A stretch of DNA of 64,000 bases from Larimichthys crocea. Taxonomy: Eukaryota > Chordata > Actinopteri > Sciaenidae. The stretch's first letter is position 1. Each line of letters begins with the position of its first letter. Shown here one piece after another: positions 47,942 through 60,507 of this stretch. The DNA is taken from assembly GCF_000972845.2 (NCBI RefSeq), contig NC_040013.1, forward strand, positions 3,958,642 to 4,022,641, in the 5' to 3' direction. The notes under the pieces were generated by a model, which saw only the letters and a program-made list of their open reading frames with translations, was not told where the DNA came from and did no database searches. The position numbers and the translations under genes are program-made.

Positions 47942-48390
47942 CAGTGAGAGAGAAAGAGACCTGAGAAGGTGGGGTGTGTGTTGCTATAGCAGCAAACTCA
48001 ATGAAGGCCTCATATGCCAACTCCAATGCACAGAGAGAGAGAATTAGCATATTATTACATAAAGACAAAATGTTCCGTTCACACCTCTCTCACTGCAGAC
48101 GTGCTCAGACGTCGGTCTATCTTTCATATGCATTAAACATTAACAAACGAAAGAAACAAGTAATAGTTAAAACACTTGAATAAATTAAATTATTGATATA
48201 ATTTCTCTCTGATACAAGAGTACAGGTGAAAAACGTGTCTCCTCACCAACCACACAGAATTATATAGCATAAAATAAGTAATAATAATTTTTGAATTGAT
48301 TCAATTAATTTGAAAATGATTTCTCTAAACCTCACTCTATGATCTCTCATATTCATCAGTATGACTAAACTATATACTATAATGCACCTT
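47941..48390. other. Non-coding DNA, no gene seen
   Basis: AT-rich toward the end, with ATTATTGATATAATT-type sequence at 48186-48300. No gene or element end before the transposon at 48391. Confidence 0.3.
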
Positions 48391-48664
48391 TTAAAGGGCC
48401 AGTGTGTAGAAGTGCCGATTGCATCCACTTCGCCCCGACCCTCCTGCTGACCTTAACCCCCGTCCTTCCCCGGGTGAAAGAGAAACTATGGTTGTCCATT
48501 CTGAAATATGGTGGTTCAACATGGCAGACTTCTTAAAAGAGGACCAAAGATAAGGTGTCAAATTATAGATTGGTGTCAAAGATAAATATTATACACACTA
48601 ATGAAACATAGTTCTGAATATTCTATAAATAGAGCCTACTAAGTCTGACACACTGGACCTTTAA
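48391..48664. mobile_element. TTAA-flanked non-autonomous transposon (MITE)
   Basis: The left end TTAAAGGGCCAGTGTGTAGA and the right end ACACACTGGACCTTTAA form an inverted repeat with one G/T difference in the outer 17 bases. TTAA lies at both outer edges, as expected for piggyBac-type insertion (TTAA may be counted as target site). The interior, read on the minus strand, holds GGTCCTCTTTTAAGAAGTC and CTGCCATGTTG, which match a very common teleost repeat I recognise. It is 274 bp with no transposase. The superfamily is inferred from TTAA only. Confidence 0.8.
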
Positions 48665-49970
48665 CTAATGAACAAACATGCAAAAGAGACGATAATACAA
48701 ACACTTCATTGTATTTAAACATGCGTGCAGCTCTGAGCAGGAATTTGCCCTGATCCATCACTACACTGAGAAGAAACGAGATGAAAAATGAATAAAGTTG
48801 CAGTTCTGCCAAGCACCTAACTGCTGCTTTGAGAGAAGCCACAGGGGTAAAGTGCAACACAGAGAATCCAGTCCTGGGAACGAGAACAGACGCCTAGCAC
48901 TTTGCCCTTCTCCGCCCAGGCTGAAAGCTGTGGAGTTGGACACTGGACTAAGAAGCTGTTGGCAGCAACACCACGATTCTGCACTACTTATGTGTTTTGG
49001 AATGGCAAAAATGGATATCAGCATAAGGCGTGGCCTAAGGAGAGGTTACGAGAATGTTATGTACTATGTCTGTATTTACAGATGGTGCCTGTACGGGATG
49101 TACGCCTCACAAAACCAGAGATCCCTGTAAGAATCTGTACGCAACTACACACTATGTTTTTTGACTTCTTTGTCCAGTACAAACTCAGCCTCCCAGATGG
49201 TTTTCCACCCAATCAGACCTCAGCGCTCCCCTCGGGTTCCCCTGCTAAACTCCGGTTCACGGTTGATGGGGTAGATCCCACAGTTCTGCTATAGGAAAAG
49301 AGACATTTTGGTTTCATGGTTACTTACTGCAGGCAGAATTCGATGGCTGTATTTTGGCAAGAAAATGAACTGGCGCTCTCGGCCTGAGCTGTACACATCT
49401 GTGCTCCACAGGGGTTATTTTGTGCCTTCACTGCAAACTCTGTATAAGAGGAATAGGGTATGGTGATCATATTTAACTGGATACTCTAAGGTGCGGACTC
49501 CAACCTATAGAACTGTGCTCTAGGACAAAACGTCTTTGTACAAAGTTTTGTGTTTTTTTTTGTGCGGCTGCTAACTTTGGGACTTCTTGAACACATTAAG
49601 GCTTTCATGACAAATAAATCTCGCAATGGAAAGCCGACACGATAAAACAATGTTTTTAAAGGGCTAAAACAAAGAAAACTATTAAGAGCAATGGTGGATC
49701 CAGCTGCATTTTAAATTAAGATGAAAGGGGAAAAAAGAGAAGGGAAAGAACACTGGAGAGAAAAAGAACTCAAAGGGAAATGTAGACCACAAAACGCTAT
49801 GAAGTCAGAGCAAGCCTATCTCTTTTTAGTCAATTGTGGTTTTTCTCCACGATTTACTATAAAAACCTGGCAGCGTCCATAGGGGCTAGTTAGCAGATCC
49901 CCGTGATATGACTGGAGCTGGGTGGCTTCACCACATGCTTGGCCAGGGGTGAAGTGACTCATAAACACTT
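48665..49970. other. Non-coding DNA with an unsupported open frame
   Basis: A plus-strand frame at 48902-49294 (130 residues) overlaps another frame and has no recognisable domain. An acceptor-like TGTCTGTATTTACAG ends at 49080. It could be an old gene fragment or chance; chance is preferred. Nothing else stands out. Confidence 0.2.
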
Positions 49971-50004
49971 GGGGGCTGGGTGGGTGGATGGGGTAGGGGG
50001 GGGT
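49971..50004 (+). other. G-rich patch with G-quadruplex potential
   Basis: Five runs of three or more G within about 34 bases on the plus strand, with short loops. Confidence 0.6.
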
Positions 50005-52140
50005 TGTTCATGTTCATCCACCTGTGGAACGACTACAACCTGTAGTGCAGACAGACACAACTGATCCGCTGCTCGGGACTTGGAGATTGGAAATATTTCA
50101 CTTGAACTTTTTGTACTTTTCTTGTTTTGTTTTTTTCATCATAGCATAATCGTGATAGAAATCAACCATCATTGTTGAACTGACAGCTGAGTAAAAACTA
50201 AATATGCAAAGTTTGCAGTGGCAGAAAAGTATGACTCCCAAACAACTTAACAAACTGTGCATAACAGCAAAAAAAAAAAAAAAAACAATAAAAACGTGTT
50301 TTTTTTGTGTCAAATCTCTGGTTGTGGAAACTCTTGGGTAGACATAGATCAAGCTCAAGATTCAACACGGTCTAACAACTGTAATTGATTGATTGTATAG
50401 CAGAGAGGCCTACTGAACGTGCTCTCTCTTTTTTTTTTTTTTTGGACATGGATTTGAAGAAAGTGCAAAAACACAATGTGTACCATTGGTTTATTTTATG
50501 GTCTAGGTCCCTTTTTCCACACATATATGTTATTACACATCTGTTTTTTCTCCCTTTTTGTTCATTCACAGAGAGAGGGAGAGAGAGAGAAATGGGGATA
50601 CAGATAGGGGGAGGAAAAGCAGTGCAATACTATTACCATTTCCTGTTTCTGTGGAGCCAGGGGTCTTCAGGGAGCGAGCTGAGAGGAGTCCTGGCCGCCA
50701 GCCGCCTCCGATGGGCCAAGACATACTGTGGAATGGGGAGAAAAATCATGAAACCTGCCTGCAGAGAAACCACTTTTAAATAATCCTAACGCAAGGCTCG
50801 AAGCGCTCCTTATGCGCTCGCAGTGTCTAATGAGAAATTAACTTAAAATCAGATAAGCACTCAAAATAATCACAGGAATGGTTGCATATTGCGGTTGCTT
50901 AACTGTGGTTACACTTACTGAGAAAAATCTCTTCTCTTTGAATATTACCTCTTTGTATTTTCTTTGTTGCGCTCTCTGGATGAAACCAGTCAACTCAAAA
51001 TATTCTTGCTCTAGGCATCTCATCTTTACGACAGTAAAGCAACTGTTTCTAATTAAATTTTAGTATCATTTTCCGAATAGTCTTTACCAAGAAAACATTC
51101 TTATAACTCTGAGTCTTTTGCACTGTGGGTTTTCACTATAAACACTCATAATATTACACCACAACTTTATTGCCAGAAGAGAAAAAGAAACGGAAACATT
51201 AGCAGCAGATTTTGCATGGTGGGGGTTAGATGAAAATATGTACAACATCTATTAGAGCGTTAAGCAACGCGCACTGACATACACTTTGGAGCGTAAAGTC
51301 TCAATATTGGCACAACTGAAATGGAGCTGATTTGTAGAGAAAGAAAATAATAAATAAAACAATTCTGACAAACTGAATATTAGTCATGGTTGTAGGCATT
51401 ATACAGATGTTATGAGTCTGTAATTAAGTGCATAATTCCCCCAAATTATTTGGTTATATCGAAACTATTACACACTAATAATTGCAAGGCTCTGGTACAC
51501 ATCACGTACATATTTAACCTAAATTGGAAATCTGTTGAGTGGGGGATAGTTAAGTAAACAAATGTAGTCAAATAAGAGCTAAATGTTGTCTTGGCCCACC
51601 CTGTAGGAGACCCCCCGCCTCCCTTAACGGTGCTACCCAACACAACCTCCAGCCCTGCCAGCATGCTGCTCTCCTGACAGGCTCAGGCTCGGAGGCCTAG
51701 AGAAAACAAACTGGCTCTGATTGTGAAAATAGTGCCGTAGGGCCCTCCTGGTGCCCGCCGCTTATCTCACACAAGGCAAGCTTTGTGTGTAGTGTGGGGG
51801 CTCCTTGCTGGCCCTTAACCGCCCCACCAGGTGGAGACTTCCAGGGCCAAACTCTCCTCCTCCTCCCTCCATCACTTTCTTTCTCTCTGCGCTCATGCGT
51901 ACCATGCCACCCTCCGTTGAGACCACTGTGTATATTTTGAAAGGGGAGCATCAGGAAATTGATCCACAGGCCCCACACTGGTCTGCGGGCAAAAGCAATT
52001 CCTTAACAGTTGGAGATGATGAGCCCTCCCAACCATGAAATGCCAAACATTATTTCATTTACACATTATTTTGAATAATGAAAAGTGCCATATACGTTGA
52101 AGATGAGTATATATTTAGGCAGCCTGGGGAGTAGTGTCAG
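50005..52140. other. Non-coding DNA, no gene seen
   Basis: Homopolymer runs near 50269-50286 (A) and 50430-50444 (T), and a GA patch at 50573-50590. Short frames on both strands have no recognisable domain. Confidence 0.3.
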
Positions 52141-52165
52141 TGCATGTAGTGATGCTACTAGCTGA

Positions 52166-52446
52166 ACTACATTTCCCAGAAGCTTTTGGGTAGTGGAATT
52201 ACTTTCAAAATAATTTATAGTTGCCCATAATAAGCTATTTTTTCAAAACACAGTGCTTTTGTTTACTAGCAGATTTCGAACTCTCTGATATGTTGACTGC
52301 GCTGACAGCGATCCCTCGAGTATGGTGACCATGCAGACGCAAAACGGTGACGTACGGCAGGCTCCCCTGCAGTCAAGATGGCAGCGAAACTAATAAAAAC
52401 AGGGATTTATTCATCTCATGGCATGTCTGACTTTAGTGGATCATAA
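52166..52446 (+). promoter_or_regulatory. Promoter-like motif cluster with short ATG frame
   Basis: ACTACATTTCCCAGAAGC (52166-52183) resembles the ZNF143/Staf site, GTGACGTACGG (TGACGT at 52348-52353) resembles a CRE, and AAGATGGCAGC (52375-52385) resembles a YY1 site. In vertebrate housekeeping promoters these motifs sit near start sites, and the YY1 site often overlaps the initiator ATG. Here that ATG (52378) opens a 22-codon frame (MAAKLIKTGIYSSHGMSDFS...) ending in TAA at 52444-52446. No gene follows. Several teleost repeats also carry CAAGATGGC, so a repeat-derived origin is quite possible. Confidence 0.25.
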
Positions 52447-53139
52447 CATAACGGGTTTGGAATTAATCTGCAGATGCTGCGGTTCGAGTTGAGACCAAAA
52501 CGTTTCTATGGATGTTGGTTTCTGAGTCACAACAAAGGACATGTGGTCTGCAACAGACTAGGTAATCCTCGTTTTTCAGCATAGCAGTTGTTGATCACTT
52601 GTAGCCTCTAGCGGACAGTTAAGAGGAGTGAGGAGTCAGCAGTTTTTACATTTCTAGCCATGCTGGAATTAATTTACACTTCACTGGCATATTTAGTTCT
52701 CGGTAACATGAAGGCAAGGCGGAGAGCTAAGGGGGAGCCAGTGATGAGTCATTTAAGGACCACCTGCGTTGACACATCCATGTCCACCAGACAGATATCA
52801 TGCATATCACAGATCTAAGATCGAAAGTGGACTGAACACTCAATCAATTATGGATTGACATCATGGCAAACTTTGTAGATCGGACTAATTACACAAAATG
52901 TTCAAGGTCTGCAGAAGCATGATCGGTCCTCTGGTTTAATTTGCACGTGAGAAAACTTTTGGATTTGTCCATGGTGCAAAAGCAAAACAGCTATTAGTCT
53001 CACAATCTTGGATTACTCTCAGAGTAATAAATTACACATTGCACAAATAGATCAAGACTTGTGCTATTTCTTTTGCAACAGGAGAGGTCTGTGCACTCAA
53101 GCTCCTCAGATTACATCATTGTAAGGAGGGAAATTGAAT
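52447..53139. other. Non-coding DNA, possibly repeat-derived at its start
   Basis: The first part, to about 52630, has a texture like dispersed teleost repeats, including a TAGCCTCTAGCGGACAG segment. Inverted ends were not found. No gene seen. Confidence 0.25.
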
Positions 53140-53260
53140 GAGAAACCAGGAGAGACAATAAACGATTGATCACCTATACAAGCTTTCATGAATGTAATTA
53201 TTTTCAATGGCAAACATTGCAAGTATGCAAATATTTGCTGGCACACATCCAATACAGCAA
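53140..53260. promoter_or_regulatory. Candidate regulatory block with octamer
   Basis: Repeat-free AT-rich stretch with GTAATTATTTTCAATGG and a perfect ATGCAAAT (53225-53232). POU binding is inferred. Confidence 0.25.
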
Positions 53261-55529
53261 AGCAGAGATGTTAGACCACTAATAGGGTAGCATTGCTACT
53301 ATGGTTGCTGGGCATGTCTATTGGAGAGATATTTGACAGCAATCAAATGGCTGCCTGTCTGTCTGACGTTCAGCCAAGACAGATTGTCAGTATAAGAACA
53401 GATGCTTCAGTGTTGCTGGCTTCAATATAGCTGGAAACAATATTTGTATCGGCACCATTCGAAAGTCAATGATAACTCACCCACAGCTATGAATGATGTT
53501 TCCCCGAGGTCACGAGCCAAGTCAAACTTCCAGCTGTGCCAAACTGGCTGCGTAATAAAGATAGTTACCGAAGGCTATTTACTGAGACCATCGGCAAATG
53601 TGTAACAACAGAATTTAATGCCAGAAACTGATTAGTGTTTCCTGAGTTAATTTACTTAACATTCAGTCTAATTACGGTGTCTATGACAAAGACATGGCTC
53701 TTTTTTGTGGAACACGCCGACCTCTCCATTCAGTGGTTGCAGGTCTGTGAAAAAGTTCTTTCCGTTTGTAAGTGGAGGCACGGATCCCTTTTCCTGCCAA
53801 GATACATGCCAGTAACGCTGGAGTCAAGTGAAATCAAAAATTTAAACCTATGAATGCAGGTGTCGCCCAGAGGGAATGCTGTAAATTTAGACAGTTGTAC
53901 ATGTTGTGTTGTACCAGGCAAGAGGAACTGCAGATTGAGACTGCAGAGTTTCTGTCTTCTCTGTGACGACTGGTTTATTTTGATAAAGCACCTTTAAATC
54001 AATCACATTCAAGGTTGAGTTCATATTCTTCTAATATAAATCAGTTTAGTAACGTCTGACTAGTGTCCCAGTAGGCGATCCTGTGAACGTGATGGACTTC
54101 AGTAGCACTTACAAACTCCAAACCTTCCAGTTTTATTCCCATCTACATTCTGAAGGTTTTTACAGAGGAGGGGCGTAACAATTTATTCCTAAAAACATGA
54201 TGGAAATTGATTATTTTTTTATGACTGTTGACAGTATTTTTCTGATTTATGGAGTGATAAAAAAGAGCGATCCAAAATTCCCTCTGTGAAAACATTTGAC
54301 TCTAATACGTCAACAAAATAAAACAAGAATTTTGAACCTGGCTTTATCCAATGTTCAGATTTCTGATCTGGAAAGGTATGCAAATTAGAACATTTTTAAT
54401 GAGGTCATGACTTTTATGGTGATGTTAGTAAAAATTAATTAGAATAACTGGTTATTCCTGACTTTTCATCTAGTGCAATCATCTGGTCAAAATGTCAATT
54501 TGGCCACTGATGACGTTAGCGTGCATTTAGCTCAAGGCACCACTGTGCCAGCCTCACAAAGCCACCGGTGTACCTGCAGACTTTTCTCTTCTTGTTATGT
54601 GTAAAATCGGCTCAAGGTTGAGAAAAAAAATAAAAGAATATCTGCACCAGTGTACAAAACAAATAAACCTTTAAAAAAAACGCAGCACAGTGCCTCTTTA
54701 GATGGGGTGCCAGGGACTTTCTTACCCTGAATTTAAGCTCTGAGGTGGCATTTGCTCTACAGCTTTTGTAGAAATCCACCTGGCAGACTCGATGGTCCAA
54801 ACTCACCGGTAACCTTAACCGCTTGATTGATGGAGCCTGATGTGGGCTGCACGCAGCCTTTAAACTGGTTTACATGTGGGTGGACAGAGCACTAACTGTT
54901 GTTGCCAGTTGAGAAAAAGTGAGTCGTTCCTTGCGTAAACGCCTTACATAACGGATAACTGAGACAGTTGTTGGTGAAGAAACTGGTGGCGCTCAGAGTG
55001 AATTTCTCCCTGTATGACTGTTAAACACTGAGGTAAAAATAATTGAATTGACTGTCTCCAAAACGAGATCACAACTGATGATTTAGATGGCTGAACTTTT
55101 TCTCCTACCACATACCACAGCTGTCAACAATTTTGGAACAATTTAGAATCATTTTGACGACTTTTTTTTTTTTTTAGTAGACTCATGGTAGTTTGTTTGC
55201 CAGTAAGCAGCAATCTTTTTTATCATGCAGTCATTAAATGACGCTAAGTAAATTGACAACAGCAGGCATCTTGAATTCACAAAAATTATCTCGGAGATTT
55301 GAGGAATGATTCAGAGAGATGTGCGCAATTGAGACCATAAGCTCGCTGACATTTACCAAAATTAAAAAGAAGCTCCATTGAAAAACAATTTTGATATCAC
55401 CATTGAATCGAGTGTTGCTCGCGCTGATGGTGTGGAAATGGTTTACTAACTGCTCTTATCAGCAATAAAATTGTGGCAACTCATCTCGGTGCATAAACAC
55501 ACATAATTGTAAGCTGCTGCAGTCCGGCG
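53261..55529. other. Non-coding DNA, no gene seen
   Basis: No recognisable coding sequence. A single octamer ATGCAAAT lies at 54378-54385, next to ATTAG. A T run lies at 55163-55176. Nothing else noticed. Confidence 0.3.
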
Positions 55530-55558
55530 TGAGAGAGAGAGAGACAGAGAGAGAGAGT
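55530..55558. repeat. (GA)n repeat
   Basis: GA units with one ACA interruption. Confidence 0.85.
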
Positions 55559-57999
55559 TCAAGTAAACAAGTGGCTGTTGAAGCGTCAAATATCTAAATC
55601 ATTTTTTCCAGGAGTTAGCAGACCAAAGCTAAATGACATCATGGAGTTTTAAAGTTCTTGACCTGGGAAACAGTAGTTTGACAAAAAACATAAACCCTAA
55701 GCTGTCTGGTCATTCACATCCAATGATAAAGGCCATCTTTGAACAGAGACATGGATCTCCTCAAATATACAACCATCTGATGACACATGACTGAAAGCAA
55801 AGCGGATTCTCACCTCATGTCATTTCTGTTTATTTGCCAAACAGCCAATGTATCAACTGTACGGCTGCTTCAAGCTGGGCCGACCGTGACTCTGGAGGTC
55901 TGTGTTTGTGTTCAGCGTAGCCTCTGACTGAACCCAGAACTCACCAGAAACTCTGGTTCTTCCTGTTATTTCCTTCCAGAAGAGGAAACTAAAAAGTCTA
56001 TTTGTTGCAGTTTTGCTTTGCTGACACGTGGGCTGAACATTTTTGTGTTTCTTTTAGCCATGGAAACAATCATTCCATATAACCATGATCACACTCTTTC
56101 CCCAACCTTAACCAAGTGTTTAAAATGAACTGAACCATAACCACATGTACTGCATGAGGCTGATTGGAAAACACTGGACAATTTCCGAATACATTACTTA
56201 TTTTGCCATTCGCATTTGGGAGCTTAAACACATACACATTATATATTCTTATACTTAAACATAAACATACCGAGTTGTTTTAAACTGAGCAAACGGCTAA
56301 CGCTGATGTGTGTGAAAGTCTTGTTTCTACAACTTTAAACAGACAGCCATCACACTCAGGCATGAGCCTCGTCAATGAGGAGACAAATCATCCTGATAAT
56401 TGATTTAGTCTAATGGCTGTGATTTAGCTCTGCTGGCAGCTGTGTACACAGAGACACAGAGCACGGCACAAAGTGCACCTCTATCATTCAGCCATTCATT
56501 CAACCGGCCGACGACAGTGAAGCAGAGGTGGTTAAACACACTGGGTAAAGATGATGATGAAGGCCGTGAGTCTTAACCTTATCTGTAAATAAAAGTGACA
56601 CTTCTCGTTAGTTTTTCCACCTCATCCCCGAAAAAATAAAACGCAATGATCAAATTTGTACAATGGCATAAGGGGAAACTAATATCTTCCATATGGAACA
56701 CGAAAACGCTGAGCCTTGTTTGAGGTACATGCTGTTGCACCAACCATATTTCAGTTGGAATTCATTAGGAAGTTGGGGCTACATTTTTCTTATGGAAACC
56801 AAGAGAAATGAGAAATGTGGATGAGGCTGTTTTTTCCAGGGTCCTTGGAGAGTGTGTAAGTGATCTGAGACACTCGGGGTGGCGTCTGGATGAGCCTGGG
56901 TTTGGATCAGGACCCTGCATCTGGGGCACATGTGCCGTCAACAGGGACAGAAAGACGGGGATGTAGAGCCAAAACCTCCCTCTCTCTCTCTCTCTTTCTC
57001 TCCGTGTCTTTTTTTCCTTTGTCTGAACTTAAAAAAATAAATAAATTGAATGACTTTCCGGCGGACCATGCCACAAATCTGCACCTATGCCTTTCTATAA
57101 CTTTACAATGCATTCTTCTTAAACAGCTTTTGTTGAGTACGGTAAGTACAATACAAATTACAATCAAACATGTTTATGAAACAATGCTGCTGACACGCCA
57201 AATTGAAAAATGATCTCTGCAAAGAGCAGATTTTCTCTGTGGTTAAATGTGTTTGGTGGTGCAGAGGAAACGCAAACCAGCAACAGATACACAATACTAC
57301 TAAAGACGAAAAGAGAAAAACAATAGCGGCGAGATAAACAAAAGAAAAAAAAAATCTGTGGATGTTGTGGTTCCTCGGCTGTACAAGCCACATCTAGTCT
57401 CCCCTTGCAGTCTCTTGGCATCTCTCTTGCTGGCCCTCCATTAGCAGCATCAGGAGGCCCGGGGCAGCCGACAGGAGTGTGACCGGAGATTATTGTCCTG
57501 TGTGCTTGTTTGGGTTAAGGCTTTAGATGGGGAAATGGGATTAGGATAGGCCCGGCTGGAGAGACGCACACTAATGGGAAGCAGAGGAGCACTCGCCTGA
57601 TCCTCCTCCACTCACAGAGAGCAACCCTGTTATCCCACCTGATTGGATTAGCCCCCTGTTAAATGTGCTATGATAAGGGAGGACCACTGCTGAGACTCTC
57701 CTCGTTGCTGCCGGGTGGAAGCACACAGAATACTGTACAGGGAGCAAATAGATTCCACCACACTGTCTTTAATGGATGATATCTATTCCGTATTTGGCTG
57801 ATTTGGCTGCGATGACACAATGATGCTGTATACAGACAGTATATACAACACTGGCCACAGCTGAATTGTCCTTGCAGAGATTTTTTAGCATTAAGATCCG
57901 TGGGATCCTTTTTTAAATCATTTTCTGTTCTTCGCTCTCAGCTCCTGAAGTGGAACATTACACTATAAGGGACTTCACAGTAACCGCACCTTGCTTCCC
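55559..57999. other. Non-coding DNA, no gene seen
   Basis: A CT tract lies at 56978-57002. Short frames near it on both strands are unsupported. The part at 56370-56450 is repeat-free with ATAATTGATTTAG cores. No transposon ends noticed. Confidence 0.3.
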
Positions 58000-58160
58000 T
58001 GAGCTTTTTATATGTATGCAAATCGTCAAGACTCAAACTTGCTAATTGCAGCCACTCTACCAATCAGACAGTAATTACTGGTATCCTGCCCGCCTTTCCT
58101 TCCAATGGCTGAGCAGCTAATTTGAGCCGTGGTTTAAACAGCTGGAAAACAGCATCCTGT
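58000..58160. promoter_or_regulatory. Candidate regulatory block with octamer
   Basis: Contains a perfect ATGCAAAT (58016-58023), GCTAATTGC and CAGTAATTACTGG in a repeat-free stretch. The last is a good palindrome (CAGTAATTACTG) at 58069-58080. Binding is inferred. Confidence 0.33.
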
Positions 58161-58199
58161 GGCAAAACTGGAGGCCTGTGCTTGAGCGTGCATGAATGC

Positions 58200-58217
58200 A
58201 TGTGTGTGTGTGTATGC
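58200..58217. repeat. Short (GT)n tract
   Basis: About seven GT units, then TATGCGTC. Confidence 0.7.
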
Positions 58218-58439
58218 GTCTGTTACTATTTATATATGGTGTATGGCACTTTTTGGAAAAACACATAAGGTATATTGAATTAAACTAGTAGGAAAATCTG
58301 TCTGCACACATTCTGGGAAGATGTGGGTAACGTAATGTTTCTCCAGAAGCCTCTCTCTAACTCCAGTATCTTCCAGAAAGTCAACACCTCTGTCGATATG
58401 TTAACTCTACCTGACCTACCTGTCAGCTCAAATCCCCTT

Positions 58440-58640
58440 CTCTGTGATTGATTAACATTTTATTAATGTTTCCATTTGCCGGTTCAGGTGATACAGCATG
58501 ACACACAGCGCCTACTCTAGGTGATGATTGGATTAAAAAGGTTACCGATCCCATAATTGCTTTTAAATTACACTCCATGTGAGCGCGTGTCATTAATGTA
58601 ATGATTATCCACATCACACCAATGTTACCTCAGTGAATCT
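58440..58640. promoter_or_regulatory. Candidate conserved regulatory block
   Basis: Repeat-free, with the palindrome-like ATTAACATTTTATTAATGTTTCC, GATTGGATTAAAAAGG, CATAATTGC and TCATTAATGTAATGATTATCC segments. There is no coding frame of note. A strong enhancer-like texture; conservation is not tested. Confidence 0.38.
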
Positions 58641-60489
58641 TTAGCCATTTAGTCTCGATAAGGTGACATGTCACACTCATCATCAAACACGGACGTGATC
58701 CGCTCAGACAAAAAAACATTTTAAAGAAAAATCCACAAGTGAGACGTTTGAACCGGCAACGTCGAGTTGGGTTGGTCAGGTGTCGTTTTACACACCTGGT
58801 GGTCATTGCAGGTCATTTTAGAGCGACAAAGTACAACAGCACGGTCAATGGCTTTTAGGTAAAAGTACATATAATCAATTAAAGCAAAGCCACCACATGT
58901 CCAGCTGACAGTCACTTAAGAAATTAGCCCTCGGTATACAAATCGCTGTTGGCTAATTAAGTAAATTGTTGTTAATGTGCAGCGTGTACACAGGCGACTA
59001 ACCTCTAATGACCAACCAGCTGGCAGCTACAAAACAGCCTGTTTACTGAAGGAAGCGGTCTGAAGATGAGCATGAAACAATATCTTTTACACATTACAAC
59101 ATTTCTTTGTCTGTTGTCTGTTTTATGAATCTGTTCCAACCATTTACAAATCCTCCTTTTGTTTCTTTATTTGTTTTAAGACGCTTTTCTTCTCCAGTCA
59201 CTTTCACGATCGCGTTACTTTTCATTTACGGGCTATCTCCTGTTGCATGTTTTCATTTTTGTCTCATTTCTTGCTTATTAGCTGCAGATCTGTGACTTCA
59301 AGCGGGAGCATTATCCCGATCTGCCTGTAATATTATTTTGTAAACAACAAAAGTGAAACATTTACAACTTGTCAGCTGTAGTACAAACTACACCGTCTCC
59401 ACACATGGATTACTGAAACACACGAGCTTGTCTTGGCTAAAGCCCCGGGCCCCATGACTGTGAGCGGGTTTGTGTCATGGAGTGGGCAGCATTGTGCAGA
59501 CAACAGGGTGTTCTGCAGTCTTTTCTGTTGCGGGTGTATATTTTCTAGCAGTTTGTGTTTTGTTCATCCAGTAAATTCCTGGGATAAGAAAGGCTTCATG
59601 CTCATGCTACTGGTAATGAATGTGTCAGTAGAGTTTTTGGCTCAGGTAGGCACAAAAATTTTGGCTCATGGTCCAATTACCGTTTGTATAATGGCCCACT
59701 GACTGTTTCAGTCGGGTCTGATGTAAACCTAACTTGAACCCGGAACACACTGGCAGGTTAGCTCAGTAGCTGAGTGCACTCTGAAAAAGAACAATTAATC
59801 TGTGAGTGGATAAAACACGATTTATCGCTTTGAATCAAAAAGCACATGATGTGTACTGAGGACTGACTGATGGTGTCCCAGAAATGAGCAGGAACAACAG
59901 TCGACAGTGATTCTTTTTGCTTTATATGGTTATGATGGTCTGAGAGACACAAATACCAGTAGCCCTGTTTTTTTTCCCTTCATTGATGACAGAACACAGC
60001 AAACTCTCTCTGCCTCTCTCCTGCACAAAGAACCTCATTGGACATTTTTCCACTGGAACTAACAGAAAACAGTTCTGTTTAGTCTATAATTGTTTCCCAA
60101 CATTGCGAGAGGGCACATGTAAGAATGTAAAATATTTTCAAATGCTTTTTTAAAAAAATCATTAGATCTTACAGTAAGAATCATCATTTAGTTTTTGGGG
60201 TTTTTTTTGCACAAGTATTGGCATGGAAACAGAGACATTTCTCTTATAGAGGTAGATGAAAAATATGAGTCATGTTGTTACGTGTGTGGGCGGACAGAAT
60301 ATGATGTGTTTCTTAATTTAAATGTTGAATTATACAGTATATTCATAGTACAGCTCGGTGTGCATGTGTGTGTTTTATGTGCTCAGCTATGCAAATCTGC
60401 ATCTGTGTAATGCATTACCTATATGTGTCTGTGTTTGCCTGTGTGTATTCATATTGTATATGTGCGTGCCTGTGTGTTTGAATGAGAGC
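58641..60489. other. Non-coding DNA, no gene seen
   Basis: Short unsupported frames only. An octamer ATGCAAAT lies at 60389-60396 within TG-rich sequence. No transposon ends noticed. Confidence 0.3.
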
Positions 60490-60507
60490 TGTGTGTGTGT
60501 GTGTGTG
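60490..60507. repeat. Short (GT)n microsatellite
   Basis: Nine uninterrupted GT units in a longer TG-rich stretch (60357-60520). Confidence 0.85.

Noticed and set aside
47568..48068. 166-residue minus-strand open frame
   Set aside because: It crosses a GT microsatellite and a purine tract; the His-Thr run and Ser/Pro/Leu bias come from these repeats.
48902..49294. 130-residue plus-strand frame with acceptor-like site at 49080
   Set aside because: No protein family recognised and it overlaps a second frame; kept only as a regional note.
59756..59840. tRNA-like start (GTTAGCTCAGTAGCTGAG) suggesting a tRNA or tRNA-derived SINE
   Set aside because: The A-box resemblance is partial, no good B box lies at the right distance, and no cloverleaf can be drawn.
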